A stretch of 64,000 nt of DNA from Bufo bufo. Lineage: Eukaryota; Chordata; Amphibia; Anura; Bufonidae. The notes below the pieces were generated by a model. That model searched no databases, was not told the origin of the DNA, and worked only from the letters and a program-made list of their open reading frames with translations. The translations under genes and the position numbers were made by a program. The stretch covers positions 189,110,559 to 189,174,558 of the forward strand of contig NC_053391.1 of NCBI RefSeq assembly GCF_905171765.1, in the 5' to 3' direction. The stretch's first letter is position 1. Every line of letters starts with the position of its first letter. Positions 10,936-21,588 of this stretch are shown piece by piece.

Positions 10936-11874
10936 GGGTCTGACACTGGGAGTCTGATTTGTGTTGTCTGATCCAAGCATTGGGGGTCTTATTTTGGGGG
11001 TCTGATGAGGTTTGGAGATCTTATTTTAGGTCAGATGAGGATTGGGGATCTGATTTAGCAGTCTAATCTGAGGTCTGATGAAAAATATATATTTTCTTTT
11101 TTCTTTGCTAATGAAAATAATAAAAAAATATTTTTAGCAGAACTCAGATCGGATGAAAAATATATATTTTTTATCTTATTTTTCTTTGTTAAAACCTAGG
11201 TGCATCTTGTAGGGCGAAAAATACGGTGACTCGTGTGTAAATGTATAGCTTGTGGCTCCTGGTAGTCATAAGTTGTTGTTTTTTGGCTCTTTGTGTCTGT
11301 AAGGTTGGCCACCCCTGTTCTAAACAGTTGTTTTCTGTGGTCTTCCGAGTCTTTTGGTGTTGCTGAGCTCAACGGTGCGTTCCTTCTTTTTAAGAATGTT
11401 CCAAACAGTTGTTTTGGCCATGCCTAATGGTTTTTGCTATCTCTCTAATGGGTTTGTTTTGTTTTTTTCGGCCTAATGATGGCTTGCTTCACTGATAGTG
11501 ACAGCTCTTTGGATCTCATCTTAAGAGTTGACAGCAACAGATTGCAAATAGCACATTTGAAATTAACTCTGGACCTTTTATCTGCTCATTGTAATTGGGA
11601 TAATGAGGGAATAACACACACCTGGCCATGGAACAGCGGAGAAGCCAATTGTCCCATTACCTTTGGTTCCTTAACAAGTGGGAGGCACATATGCAAACTG
11701 TTGTAATTCCTACACCGTTCACCTGATTTGGATGTAAATACCCTCAAATTAAAGCTGACAGTCTGCAGTTAAAGAACATCTTGTTCATTTCATTTCAAAT
11801 CCATTGTGGTAGTGTATAGAGCCAAAAATGTTACAATTGTGTCGATTGTCCCAATATTTATGGACCTGACTGTA

Positions 11875-12118
11875 TATCAAGCTGACAGCTCAAGGGGAGT
11901 ATATTTTCTGCTGCATCTAAGGGGGCGTGTCCATGCTCTCCCTATCACAGCTCAGGAGGCAGTTGAAGGATTAAACTGAGCATGTGCGGCCATCTCAGTG
12001 AGCAGGACAAAGAATAACTCAGTGGCTATGCTAAAATTTTAATTACATGCAATTACAAAAGTATACAGATCCAGGTGCTGGTTTGAAAACTCTAGAATAT
12101 TTTTGTGGGACAACCCCT
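11875..12118. other. Truncated TTAA MITE (right end only)
   Basis: The stretch ends with GTGGGACAACCCCT before TTAA (12119-12122), a terminus resembling the right end at 13967. No matching left end is seen before the Tc1 boundary, so it is probably truncated. Confidence 0.5.
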
Positions 12119-12122
12119 TTAA

Positions 12123-13163
12123 AGGGATTCTCTGGTCTTTTAATAAAAACTGTTCTTTATTTCTAACTGTCCCTTACTCCATCTATGCTGCCGTTCCGAC
12201 TGCACCCACACAGGCTGCAGGCTCTTCCTCCTGGCTTCCAACTGGTTGTGTGCACTTATTTTCCTGTTCTGCTGCCTAGTAGTAAATGCAGGTGAACAGG
12301 AAAAGAAGAGCACACATCTGGCCAGGATCTGGGTGGAAGAGCCCGCAGTCTTTATGAGTGCAGTGGGGACGGCAGCATCGGTGGAGTTAGGGACAAGTAA
12401 GTATTAAATTCTCACAAACAATAGAAATTTGTTTTACGTCCACTAAATATATAAAGATCACTGCCTGAAAGACGTATTAAAGAAAATAATAAATAGTTTA
12501 TTAAGTTAAGTAACTAAAACGGGAAAACTGAATATCACAATCCGTGACTATCAGGCTTCCAGACTCAGGTAGAGTGATGTAGGAGTGGGATTAGATCCAC
12601 ACCACAACCTAAAAGTCTGGACAAGATCCCTATCCAGCTAGCACATAGGTGCTAATATATGCTGGCAAGGGAAAAGGACACGGTTCATGTGAGTGAACCA
12701 GGCACAGGTGCGTTGTAAGCGGATCTACCTAGCTGAGCGATGTGAAATAGCTAACGAGTGAAGTGAACCCTGGTAACATCCAACCAGGTATAAAGCATCC
12801 ACAAGGTGCTAGTATATGTGGACGCTCACTCGGCTATCTCCATCAGCCTGCCCATACAATTAAGTATTTGGTTATGGTCTCAAACCGCATGTGTACTAAC
12901 AAGTCAGCTGTTGCGCTGCTTGGTACAAAGTAACACCCTGCCTAGAGAGCCGTGTCCTAATACAAGATCCCACTCCTACAACACTCTACCTGAGTCTGGA
13001 AGCCTGATAGTCACGGATTGTGATATTCAGTTTTCCCATTTTAATTACTTAACTTAATAAACCATTTATTATTTTCTTTAATACAAGTAAGTATTAACCT
13101 AATGATCTTTCTTCCACAGGTTATAAAAAGAAACAGTTTTTATTAAAAGAATGGGTAACCCCT
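12123..13163. mobile_element. TTAA-flanked MITE (Kolobok/T2 or piggyBac style) carrying a nested foldback insertion
   Basis: Ends AGGGATTCTCTGG followed by TCTTTTAATAAAAACTGTTC on the left, and on the right the inverse of ATTCTTTTAATAAAAACTG before ACCCCT. TTAA is present at 12119-12122 and 13164-13167. The inner part is interrupted at 12408-13082. TTAA duplication is used by both piggyBac and Kolobok; no transposase is present to decide. Confidence 0.75.
12408..13082. mobile_element. Foldback insertion with ~115-bp inverted arms and a 15-bp direct flank
   Basis: The arm at about 12472-12590 (through TTTATTAAGTTAAGTAAC and AATATCACAATCCGTGACTA) returns as the reverse complement at about 12965-13080. 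The 15-bp sequence ACAAGTAAGTATTAA flanks the block at 12393-12407 and 13083-13097. Length is about 675 bp with no coding capacity. The left arm starts about 60 bp inside the flank, so the element is not a simple terminal-repeat transposon; the family is unknown to me. Confidence 0.75.
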
Positions 13164-13279
13164 TTAATGTCATTTTTTAAACACAATTATACAAAAAATA
13201 GCCTAGCTGCCCCAGTCTGTTTCATTACTTTAGATTGTACAGTTTTGCTGTGTAAAATCTACAGGGCTTAATGGGTTAA

Positions 13280-13967
13280 AGCGTACCCGAGTTTTCAAAC
13301 AAAGTTTTCATAATGGCTGTGCAATCATAACTGTGAAAAAATAGTTATGTTTGGGCTTCCCTAATGGTTTTTCAGCTATAGTATACCCTGTTTTAGCTGC
13401 ACAGCTAGATGCATTTCAACCAGAAACAGGGGGTTGTATCCCTTCCAGCACTGTACTGCTGTGATGTCCTTTTCCTTACTTCCCACTATGTTTTTTTTTT
13501 TTAGCTCAGGAGCTTACAGAATAGATAAGAAGGGGGAATAAAACTTACAGACACATAGGGGGACTCGAGGCTCAGAATCTCAGCTAGCTCTGACACGCCC
13601 CCATTTCCTATGAGCTGGCTTCTGAGCCTTTGTTAGATATTTTATCTATTCTTCATGTGTTATTTTATAGCACTGCATTCCAGTGGTGGTCGTGCTTGCA
13701 CATAACAGGAAAGAGCTCCAGCCTAGCGCACTCCAGCGGTCCCAGCCACAAAGAGGCCATTGCTTTTTCCTATAGTGTGCAAGCACGGCCACCACTGCTG
13801 GATGGCAGGGCGGTCATAACCTCTGTATCTGAGCAGTGTATGATGTGATGGAAAAATGAATCAAGCCAGCAAAGGAAGCAATATGGATAATAACAATACA
13901 TTATTAAGAGATTTGTATTAACTTTGTCTACAGGATACATGCCATTTGCTGAAGTGAGACAACCCCT
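13280..13967. mobile_element. Probable TTAA MITE with weak terminal repeats
   Basis: TTAA at 13276-13279 and 13968-13971. The right end GAGACAACCCCT matches a terminus seen at 12118. The left end AGCGTACCCGAG is only partly inverted relative to it. The interior holds no coding region. Confidence 0.5.
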
Positions 13968-13971
13968 TTAA

Positions 13972-14745
13972 TGGTGGTGTAACATGATAGAAGAGGATCT
14001 GCTTGTTCTTCTCAGGATTGATGCTTACCAAAACACCCGATTCATTTCTAGAAAAGTTTGCTCCATCATGGTTCACTGTTGGCTGAAGATACTCATAAAT
14101 GTTGTGGTTATGGTCTCTGGATAGCCAGAAAGATGTGTCAGTTCAGAGGCCTTATCACCATTTTTCAGCTCCCCAGTCCTTGTGCTCCTTGACTCAGTTT
14201 TCGGTGTAAAAATAGTCACAAGACCCCTAATCACAGACAAAAAGATAAAACATCAAAAAGATAGTTATGTATTGTGTATATGTGTTCACTTGTGCTATTG
14301 TACAATGTGCTCTGGCGCTGGTTTCTTGTAGGTTTGAATTTGTGCCTTTGTTTTCAATGGCTGTTTATGTTTCCACTGGTCCGTGCATCCTGGCTCAGTT
14401 ACTTGTGGGTGTAAATTGTATCAATGTGCTTTGTATCTCTCCTCAGTTGAGTTTTGTAAGGGTTAATTTCCATGGCCTTGCGTTTGCATCTGTTTGACTA
14501 ATGAGTTATGGCCTAGTTGTACATCCTGCCCCTGGCTGTGCAATTTTAGATTCTGCTTTCATATTCTGTTGCATCTTTGCATGTTCTTTATGTGTCTGGA
14601 TTTTGTATAGTCTGTTCCTTAGATGCTGTTTGAATTCTGCTCATTGTCTGTCAGCTGGCTGATGTTATCTGTTGTCCTAGTTCTGTTTGCCATGTTCTTG
14701 AGTCTGTTCCGTGAGTGGTCTGATTGCCTAGTTCTGTTTGCCAAT
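13972..14745. other. Unannotated stretch, no gene recognised
   Basis: TG-rich, with short open frames from codon bias only. No terminal repeat, RNA gene or protein motif that I can name. It abuts the outer LTR at 14746. Confidence 0.4.
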
Positions 14746-14937
14746 TGCAGTGTCCCACTCTGTGATGGTGGTGGGACCCTGTATAATTTTGGGGTTTTGT
14801 CATATGCTTATTAATGTATTTCGGTATATAGCTGTAATTCCTTAGAACAGGCTGTTTAAGATGTGCATGACATTACATTCATTCACCCCTAGGTGGTGCT
14901 GGCACCACATCTATATATATAAAGAAGGATGTATATA

Positions 14938-14974
<37 letters not shown>

Positions 14975-15831
14975 TCCGCGATCACTCAAAAACGCAACCA
15001 TCGATTTCAACTAAACTTGGTATATACATCCCTTGCTACCTGGAAAGAAATCTTGTGGGTGTCCTAAGCCCCTACACAGCAGCTGCATGGAGTTTGTATG
15101 CTCCAACTGTTTTTGCTGCACACATATTGCTCTGTAACTCAAAAACTCATTGATCAATTTCTACTAAACTTGGTACACATATCACTTACTATCTGGGAAA
15201 GAATACTGTGGAGGTAACATGCTGGTACACAATGTGTTTCTGTCTGTCCCGACGTCTGTCTGTCTGTCCTTTATGCTCGACCTAACGACTGGACCGATCT
15301 TCACCAAATTTAGAACACAGGTGCATCAGGTGTCCAGGAAGGGTATCAGCTCTCTAGGACGTACTGTTCCTGAGATATTCCCAAAAAATGACCTGCATTA
15401 GCCAATATAAGCCTGCAAGTCTTTCTCTTTATATCCCAACTGCCATACACACGGTCACATGTCCCTTATCAGCCAATAGAAGCTCACGGGCACTAAGTCT
15501 CCACATACACACAGTTTTACTTAAGGTTTCCATAACAATCCAGCCATTTTTCTTCACTGCTGTAGGTCAGCTTTAGGCTAGTGCTACACGACGACATGTG
15601 TCGCGCGACAATGAGCGCGACACATAGGGCACAACTACACTGCTACATGTGTCATGCAACATTTATGTCACACCAATTTTTATAATGATAGTCTATGGTG
15701 TTGCACTCCGACATGTGACATGCTGCGACTGTGACGCGACAGTCTCATAAAAATCCATTTTTAGCCTATCATTATAAAATTGTTGAGACAAAATGCAGTG
15801 TGACACATGTCGTCGTATAGCCCTAGCATTA

Positions 15832-16660
15832 AAGGGGCAGGGCACTGTGGAGGTCACTGTTAAAGGGGCGGGCACTGTGGAGGTCACTGTTAAAGAGGCG
15901 TTCACAGTGGATGTTACTGTTAAGGGGTCAGGCTGCTGTGGAGGTCACTGTTAAAGGGGCGTACACTGTGGAGGTCACTGTTAAGGCAGCAGGGTACTGT
16001 GAGGTCACTGTTAAGGAAGCGGGGTACTGTGGAGGTCACTGTTAAGGGTGCGGACCCCTGAGGAGTTCACTGTCAAGGGAATGGGGTGCTGTGAAACTCA
16101 CTGTTAAAGGGGCGGGCTGCTGTGAAGGTCAAAGTTAAAGGGCTTCTACCACCAGAAATACTGTTATGTAGCTGACTGACATTAGCGATGCGCTAATGTC
16201 AGCACTACATAACAATATGTTTCTAACATTTGTCCCTGCAGCCGTTTTTGTAAAAAAAGCACTTTTATTATATGCTAATGAGCCTCTAGGTGCTATGTGG
16301 GCGTAAAATCAGCACCTAGAGGCTCCGTCCACTCACGCTTTATCCCGCCCAGGTACCCTGTTCTGCCCACCTTGCTCCTCTTGATTGATGCCACGGTCCC
16401 CCGCATCATTGATGAAATCCCGTGCCTGCGCCGTTCACTTCTGTCTTCGGCGCAGGCGCATTGCTAATGTCAGTCAGCTACATAACAGTATTTCTGGTGG
16501 TAGAAGCCCTTTAATGGGATGGGCTGCTGTGGAGGTCCCATTTTATAGTGACAGGGCACTGTGGGGGGTCAGTGTTAAGGGGTGGGGGACTGTGGAGTTC
16601 ACTGTTAAAGAAGCGGGGTGCTGTAGGCTGTAGAGGTGACTGTTATGGGGGATACCGTCA
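15832..16660. repeat. ~36-bp tandem array within the Helitron-like element, split by a MITE
   Basis: Degenerate copies of AGGGGCGGGCACTGTGGAGG with GTCACTGTTA run from about 15832 to 16134 and resume at 16515-16650 after the MITE at 16139-16510. This shows that the array predates the MITE insertion. Confidence 0.85.
16139..16510. mobile_element. TTAA MITE with perfect 48-bp terminal inverted repeats
   Basis: AGGGCTTCTACCACCAGAAA and the next 28 bases (16139-16186) are repeated exactly in reverse complement at 16463-16510. TTAA flanks both sides (16135-16138, 16511-16514). The lack of arm divergence suggests a recent insertion. No coding region. Confidence 0.93.
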
Positions 16661-16727
16661 ATATCTTTAAATGAAATTTAAATGAAATAAATTAAATATA
16701 CCCGTGCGAAGCTGGGTCCTTCTGCTA

Positions 16728-16764
<37 letters not shown>

Positions 16765-16820
16765 AGGGTGTGTCAGTTCTGGGTAGAAGGTAGTTAGCTG
16801 AGAAGTAAGGAGAGAGGTAG

Positions 16821-17351
16821 TGTCACGGAAGGTGTACAGGAAACAAGACAATGCAAACGAATCTATGATTCACTGGATCCAAAACTAAGGAGCAAAAAGG
16901 GAGACCCCTGCATGAGACCTGGCACTCTCCCTGACTGCTCAGCCTATGCGAACACCCCAAAGGTGAATGGTCGCATATCCACGTACCTTGACTATATAAC
17001 ACCTAAACACCCTACAATAGTGAGGGGACACGACCACCGGCTCCCTACACTAGACACGGAGGGAGTCAGGGTCATCTGAGATCCAGCAAACAGAAAATCA
17101 CAAATAAATGTACAGCACTTATCTTGTAGAAGACTGGGGAATAGGAACAGCATGCACACACACTCCAGGAAGTTGCATAAGCCGCACACTAATGCATTAT
17201 GGGGAGGAATTTAAAGGGATGCAATCAGTCCAACTAGATGACAGCTGAGAGAGACTAACGAGATGAGGAACTGAAAACCAAAACAAAGAAAACTCAAGGA
17301 GGAGGTTCTGAAAGGCTTCTGTCAGAGCTTCTCAGCTGTCTGGTTGTGACA
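16821..17351 (-). repeat. Chromovirus 3' LTR
   Basis: 531 bp, TG...CA ends on both strands. The 3' end of the pol frame extends about 57 bp into this LTR (stop near 17294). The equivalent TATA-like motif and the putative RNA start described for the other LTR are present at about 17209-17216 and 17182-17188. Confidence 0.95.
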
Positions 17352-19057
17352 GTACCCCTCCCTCTACGAGTGGACTCCGGACACTCAGAGCCCACCTTCT
17401 CAGGATGGGACCTATGGAAAGCCCTGATGAGACGAGTGGCCTTAATGTCCGTTACTGGGACCCACATCCTCTCCTCAGGACCATAACCCTCCCAATGAAC
17501 GAGGTACTGGAGAGAACCGCAGACAAGACAAGAATCCACAATCCTAGACACCTGAAATTCAAGATTCCCATCAACCATAATCGGAGGAGGAGGCAAAGGC
17601 GAGGGTACAATGGGTTGAAAATAAGGTTTCAATAAGGACTTATGAAAAACATTATGGATCTTCCAAGTCTGAGGAAGATCAAGACGGTAGGCAACAGGAT
17701 TGATGACAGACAGGATCTTGTAAGGCCCAATAAACTTAGGACCCAATTTCCAGGAGGGAACCTTCAATTTGATATTCTTGGTAGACAACCACACCAAATC
17801 ACCAACATTCAGGTCCGGAACAGGCACACGTCTCTTATCTGCCACACGCTTATATCTCTCACTCATGCTCTTTAGATTATCCTGAATCTTTTGCCAAATA
17901 GATGACAAAGACGAGGAGAATCTGTCCTCATCAGGTAAACCAGAAGACCCCTCTCCCGAGAAAATCCCAAACTGCGGATGAAACCCATATGCACCAAAAA
18001 ATGGTGACTTATCAGAGGACTCCTGACGACGGTTATTTAAAGCAAACTCAGCAAGGGACAAAAAAGAACACCAATCCTCCTGATTCTCCGCCACAAAACA
18101 GCGCAGATATGTCTCCAGATTCTGATTGACGCGCTCTGTCTGGCCATTCGACTGTGGATGGAAAGCAGAAGAGAATGACAACCGAACCCCCAAGCGGGAA
18201 CAGAAAGCCTTCCAGAATCTGGAAACAAACTGCGTGCCCCTATCAGAGACTATGTCTGAAGGAATACCATGCAATTTGACAATGTGATCAATAAATGCCT
18301 GCGCCAGCGTCTTAGCATTGGGCAAACCAGGAAAAGGGATGAAATGCACCATTTTGCTAAAACGGTCCACCACCACCAGAATCACAGTCTTCCCCGAGGA
18401 ACGAGGCAGGTCCGTTATGAAGTCCATCGACAGATGTGTCCAAGGACAGGAAGGAATGGGTAAGGGAAGGAGAGGACCTGATGGCCGTGAATGAGGGACT
18501 TTGGCACGAGCGCAAGTCTCGCTGGCTGCCACAAAACCCTCAACCGACTTACGAAGCGCAGGCCACCAGAATCTCCGAGCAATGAGATCCAGTGTGGCTC
18601 TTGCCCCCGGGTGCCCAGCAAGGACCGTATCGTGGTGTTCCTTAAAAATCTTGTGTCTTAAAGCGAGAGGCACAAACAACCTCCCAGGAGGACAAAGATC
18701 AGGAGCCTCCGACTGGGCTGCCTGCACCTCTGCCTCCAATTCAGGAAAAAGAGCAGAGACCACCACACCTTCAGCCAAAATGGGACCCGGGTCTTCAAAA
18801 TTCCCACCTCCCGGAAAACAACGTGACAGGGCTTCTGCCTTCACATTCTTCACTCCAGGGCGGAACGTGACAACAAAATTAAACCTTGAAAAGAACAAAT
18901 ACCATCTGGCCTGTCTCGGGTTCAGACGCTTGGCTGACTCCAAGTAGGCCAGATTTTTATGGTCAGTAAACACGGTAATAGGGTGTCTGGCTCCCTCTAG
19001 CCAATGGCGCCATTCCTCAAAAGCCAACTTAATGGCCAACAATTCCCTATCTCCCAC
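17294..19057 (-). pseudogene. Chromovirus pol 3' half: RNase H end, integrase and chromodomain
   Basis: 587 open codons. The start includes the end of RNase H (TDHKNLAYL, D32). The integrase zinc-binding part has HH at 141-142 and H149, but the Cys pair reads S179-x2-C182, so one zinc ligand is lost. The catalytic triad is D212 (LSMDFITDL), D272 (VSDRGTQF) and E308 (NGQTERVNQ) with 35 residues between the last two. A chromodomain follows at about 500-555 (VSRIVDSC, YLVHWEGYGPEERMWVP), which in this group directs integration to chosen chromatin. The frame is separated from the upstream polymerase by a frameshift near 19060-19110. The stop codon lies within the 3' LTR, so the polypurine tract is translated. 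Confidence 0.93.
17352..17366 (-). other. Polypurine tract of the chromovirus
   Basis: On the minus strand AGAGGGAGGGG precedes TAC and then the LTR start TGTCAC. This is the expected primer site for plus-strand DNA synthesis. Confidence 0.8.
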
Positions 19058-19108
19058 ATCGTAATTTCTCTCTGCGGAGGAGAGTTTCTTCGAGAAAAAG
19101 GCACACGG

Positions 19109-21022
19109 TCACCATTTGGCAGGAGAGAAACCCTGTGACAAGACCGCACCCACACCCACCTCAGAAGCATCAACCTCAACTATGAAGGGTAAAGAAATAT
19201 CAGGTTGTACCAGGATGGGAGCGGAAGCAAAACTCTCCTTGATATTAGAAAAGGCCTTACGCGCCTCTACCGACCAGGAGGAAAAATCTACCCCCTTTCT
19301 AGTCATATCAGTGAGTGGTTTAACAACAGAGGAATAATTCAAAATAAACTTCCTGTAATAATTGGCAAAGCCCAAAAAACGCATCAGCGCCTTCTGATTT
19401 TCAGGAAGCTCCCACTCAAGCACAGCGCGGACCTTCACGGGGTCCATGCGAAAACCAGAAGCGGAGAGAAGAAACCCCAGAAATTGAATTTCTGGAACCG
19501 CAAACACACATTTTTCCAGTTTCGCATATAATTTATTCTCCCGCAGGATGAGCAAGACCTGACGTAAGTGTTCCTTATGAGTTTTGAAATCAGGAGAAAA
19601 AATCTAAATGTCATCCAAATACACTAATACAAATTTTCCCATTAAATGATAAAAAATGCTGTTCACGAAATGCTGAAAAACGGCTGGGGCATTCATCAAA
19701 CCAAAAGGCATAACCAAATTCTCAAAATGGCCCTCAGGGGTATTGAAGGCCGTCTTCCATTCGTCTCCTTCTCTGACCAGGTTGTATGCCCCTCTTAGGT
19801 CTAATTTGGAAAAGACTTTGGCCCCAACAACCTGGTTAAACAGGTCCGGGATCAGAGGAAGCGGATAAGGGTCACGAATAGTGATACGGTTCAGCTCCCT
19901 GAAATCCAGACAAGGTCTTAAAGAACCATCTTTTTTCTTAACAAAGAAAAAAACAGCGGCAACAGGTGACTTCGAGGGTCGTATGTGTCCTTTTCTCAGA
20001 CTCTCAGAGATATAAGCACGCATAGCGACCCTCTCAGGTTGGGAAAGATTGTATAAACGAGATTTAGGCAGTTTGGCGCCTGGGATGAGATTAATAGGGC
20101 AATCGTACTCCCTGTGCGGGGGCAAATCCTGAACTCCACTCTCAGAGAAGACATCCGAAAATTCAGAGAGGAAAGGTGGTACAGTCTTAGTAGAAACCTC
20201 AGAAACAGATGTCGTGAGGCAATTCTCTCTGCAAAAGTCACTCCAACCATTTATTTGCCTCGCTTGCCAATCAATGGTGGGGTTATGTTTAGTGAGCCAG
20301 GGTAGCCCCAACACTAGAGGAGTAGGCAAACCGCTAAGGACGAAACATGACACATCCTCAACATGAGCATCACTCACAATTAAACGGATATTGTGAACTA
20401 TGCCCTTTAATGATTTCTGAGAAAGTGGAGTGGAATCAATAGCAAAAACAGGAATATCCTTTCCCAAAGTGCATACTTGGAAACCATGAGTTATTGCAAA
20501 TTGATTATCAATGAGATTGACAGCTGCTCCACTATGCACAAAAATCTCACAAAAAATGCTCTTGCTCTCTAGCGCCACCCTAGCAGGCAGGACAAAACGG
20601 GAACTACAAGCAAACGGAAAACCTTCAATTTCCGCCTCAACCCTGCCAATAGTAACAGACGGAACATTTTTAAAAGATTTTTTCCTTTTTGTTTCTTTAT
20701 TACTCCCAGAAAACTGCCTGAATCTCCTAGAGGGACAAACATTTGCCAAATGATTTATACCTCCACAACAAAAACAAACCCTCCCATGCGGGCTGAATCT
20801 TCTATTGTCAGAGGCAATCAACCCCAGCTGCATGGGCTCCTGCTCAGAAGGGGCTGACAGCGACTGAGACCCCTGCGCACAGAAAGAGACCGCTGCACTG
20901 TCCCGGGACTGAGTATGACAGGAAGGAGAGATCTCTCCTCTCTCCAAGACGCCTGTCAATACGAACGGCCTGAGACATAGCAGAGTCCAAGGAGATAGGC
21001 CTCTCATGAAAGGCAAATGCAT
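19109..21022 (-). pseudogene. Chromovirus protease, reverse transcriptase and RNase H
   Basis: The frame 21022-19604 carries the zinc knuckle of gag ([14 protein letters not shown]), then the protease region, where the usual DSG active site reads [10 protein letters not shown] (Asp to His), then reverse transcriptase with [31 protein letters not shown] and the catalytic YLDDI. Directly after YLDDI an in-frame TAG (near 19605) interrupts the polymerase. The frame resumes at 19555-19109 with the connection and RNase H start (VEVDASEVGVGAVLSQ), ending in a frameshift. Three independent lesions (protease active site, stop, frameshift) make the product inactive. Confidence 0.93.
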
Positions 21023-21561
21023 CTTTCAATCCCTCTGAAAGACCATGGCAAAATTGACTTCGGAGTGCAGCATCATTCCAACCAGTATCAGCTGCCCATC
21101 TCCGAAATTCTGAGCAGTATATCTCTGCGGATTGTTTACCCTGGCATAACAGACGCAGTCTAGACTCAGCCAGAGCAATACGATCCGGATCATCATATAT
21201 CTGACCCAGGGCTAAAAAGAATTCATCCACTGAACAGAGGGGCCGTGCCCCCTCCGGCAGCGAAAAGGCCCAGGACTGAGCGTTACCCCTGAGCAGCGAT
21301 ATAATGATCCCCACCCACCGTTCCTCATCACCAGAGGAATTGGGAAGAAGGCCGAAAATGGAGTTTGCAAGCCTCTCTAAAACGCACAAAATTCTCACTA
21401 CCCCCGGAGAACGTATCCGGGAGCGAGATCTTAGGCTCAGAACAAACTCCATGAACGCAAGCTGAACCGGTCACTTGAAACTGAGAAAAAGTCTTACGGA
21501 GATCAGCTACCTCCAATGAAAGACCCTGGAAGCGTTCAGCCAAAAATGAAACCGGATCCAT
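20844..21561 (-). pseudogene. Chromovirus gag, frameshifted
   Basis: Begins with ATG at 21561, only 28 bases inside the 5' LTR (MDPVSFLAERFQGL). This frame closes at 21328, and the capsid-like part continues in a second frame to 20844 (SLLRGNAQSWAFSLPEG, then EIYCSEFRRWAADTGW and [13 protein letters not shown]), which is typical for gag of sushi-like vertebrate chromoviruses. A further shift joins the zinc knuckle frame of the next feature. Gag proteins assemble the particle in which reverse transcription takes place. Confidence 0.85.
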
Positions 21562-21576
21562 GCTTGAGACGGTTTT

Positions 21577-21588
21577 GGCGGCTTATAA
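21577..21588 (-). promoter_or_regulatory. Putative self-priming primer-binding site
   Basis: Immediately after the 5' LTR the minus strand reads TTATAAGCCGCC. It does not begin with TGG as a tRNA-primed site would. Ten bases of it (TATAAGCCGC) are the exact complement of a segment of the LTR (minus-strand GCGGCTTATA at 21953-21944) that lies where the transcript should begin. This is the arrangement known from Tf1 and proposed for sushi elements. Confidence 0.7.

Larger units (their letters stand above)
9810..11317. mobile_element. Non-autonomous hAT-type element inside Tc1, 8-bp TSD
   Basis: Ends are CAGGGGTGGCCAACC and its complement GGTTGGCCACCCCTG. The flanking 8-bp direct repeat TTCTAAAC occurs at 9802-9809 and 11318-11325. 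An 8-bp duplication with CAGGGG-type ends is the hAT hallmark. No transposase of its own is present. The interior holds a LINE 3' fragment (10006-10386), a minisatellite (10533-10935) and an AT-rich right half. Confidence 0.92.
8921..11560 (-). pseudogene. Tc1 transposase (DD34E), interrupted and deleted
   Basis: Cut-and-paste transposase of the Tc1 family. The N-terminal helix-turn-helix part lies at about 11560-11326 (minus strand, frameshifted). The middle part follows the 1.5-kb insertion at 9808-9390, and the C-terminal part ends at 8921. Catalytic residues are visible: D in ILWTDETKINLY, D in VQMDNDPKHT and E in SPDLNLIEHAF, with 34 residues between the last two. Compared with the second copy at 52.5 kb, a stretch of about 15 residues is missing after the RRKG motif (near 9405), and the frame is lost there. 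An 81-bp in-frame duplication occurs in the DNA-binding region (see findings). This copy cannot make a functional protein. Confidence 0.9.
8668..11872 (-). mobile_element. Tc1-type transposon (DD34E) with long terminal inverted repeats, TA-flanked
   Basis: Left end CAGTCAGGTCCATAAATATT at 8668 and its reverse complement at the right end (11872), each bordered by TA (8666-8667, 11873-11874). The inverted similarity extends inward about 200 bp on both sides (shared motifs CCTACACNGTTC, TTTGGATGTAAATACC and its complement). The element encodes a broken transposase on the minus strand and is split by a hAT-type insertion at 9810-11317. Without that insertion it would be about 1.69 kb, normal for Tc1. 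Confidence 0.93.
14910..16728 (+). mobile_element. Helitron-like non-autonomous element
   Basis: Starts TCTATATATATAAA (14910) and ends with the stem-loop region ACCCGTGCGAAGCTGGGT (about 16700-16717) a few bases before CTAG (16725-16728). It sits between A (14909) and T (16729), the classic Helitron A/T insertion. No target duplication. No Rep/helicase gene is present. Inside are a (TG)n/(TATG)n run at 14935-14975, a ~36-bp tandem array, and a TTAA MITE. One stem base is mismatched relative to a perfect hairpin. Confidence 0.8.

Noticed and set aside
10526..10980. Overlapping frames rich in MLRSPPHAQI
   Set aside because: Pure product of the GATCTGAGCATGGGG minisatellite.
13972..14745. Possible host exon or intron sequence
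   Set aside because: No splice-bounded open frame with recognisable protein similarity; left as unannotated.
17405..19531. Many plus-strand frames of 60-150 codons across the chromovirus
   Set aside because: They are antisense to gag/pol and have no domain of their own.
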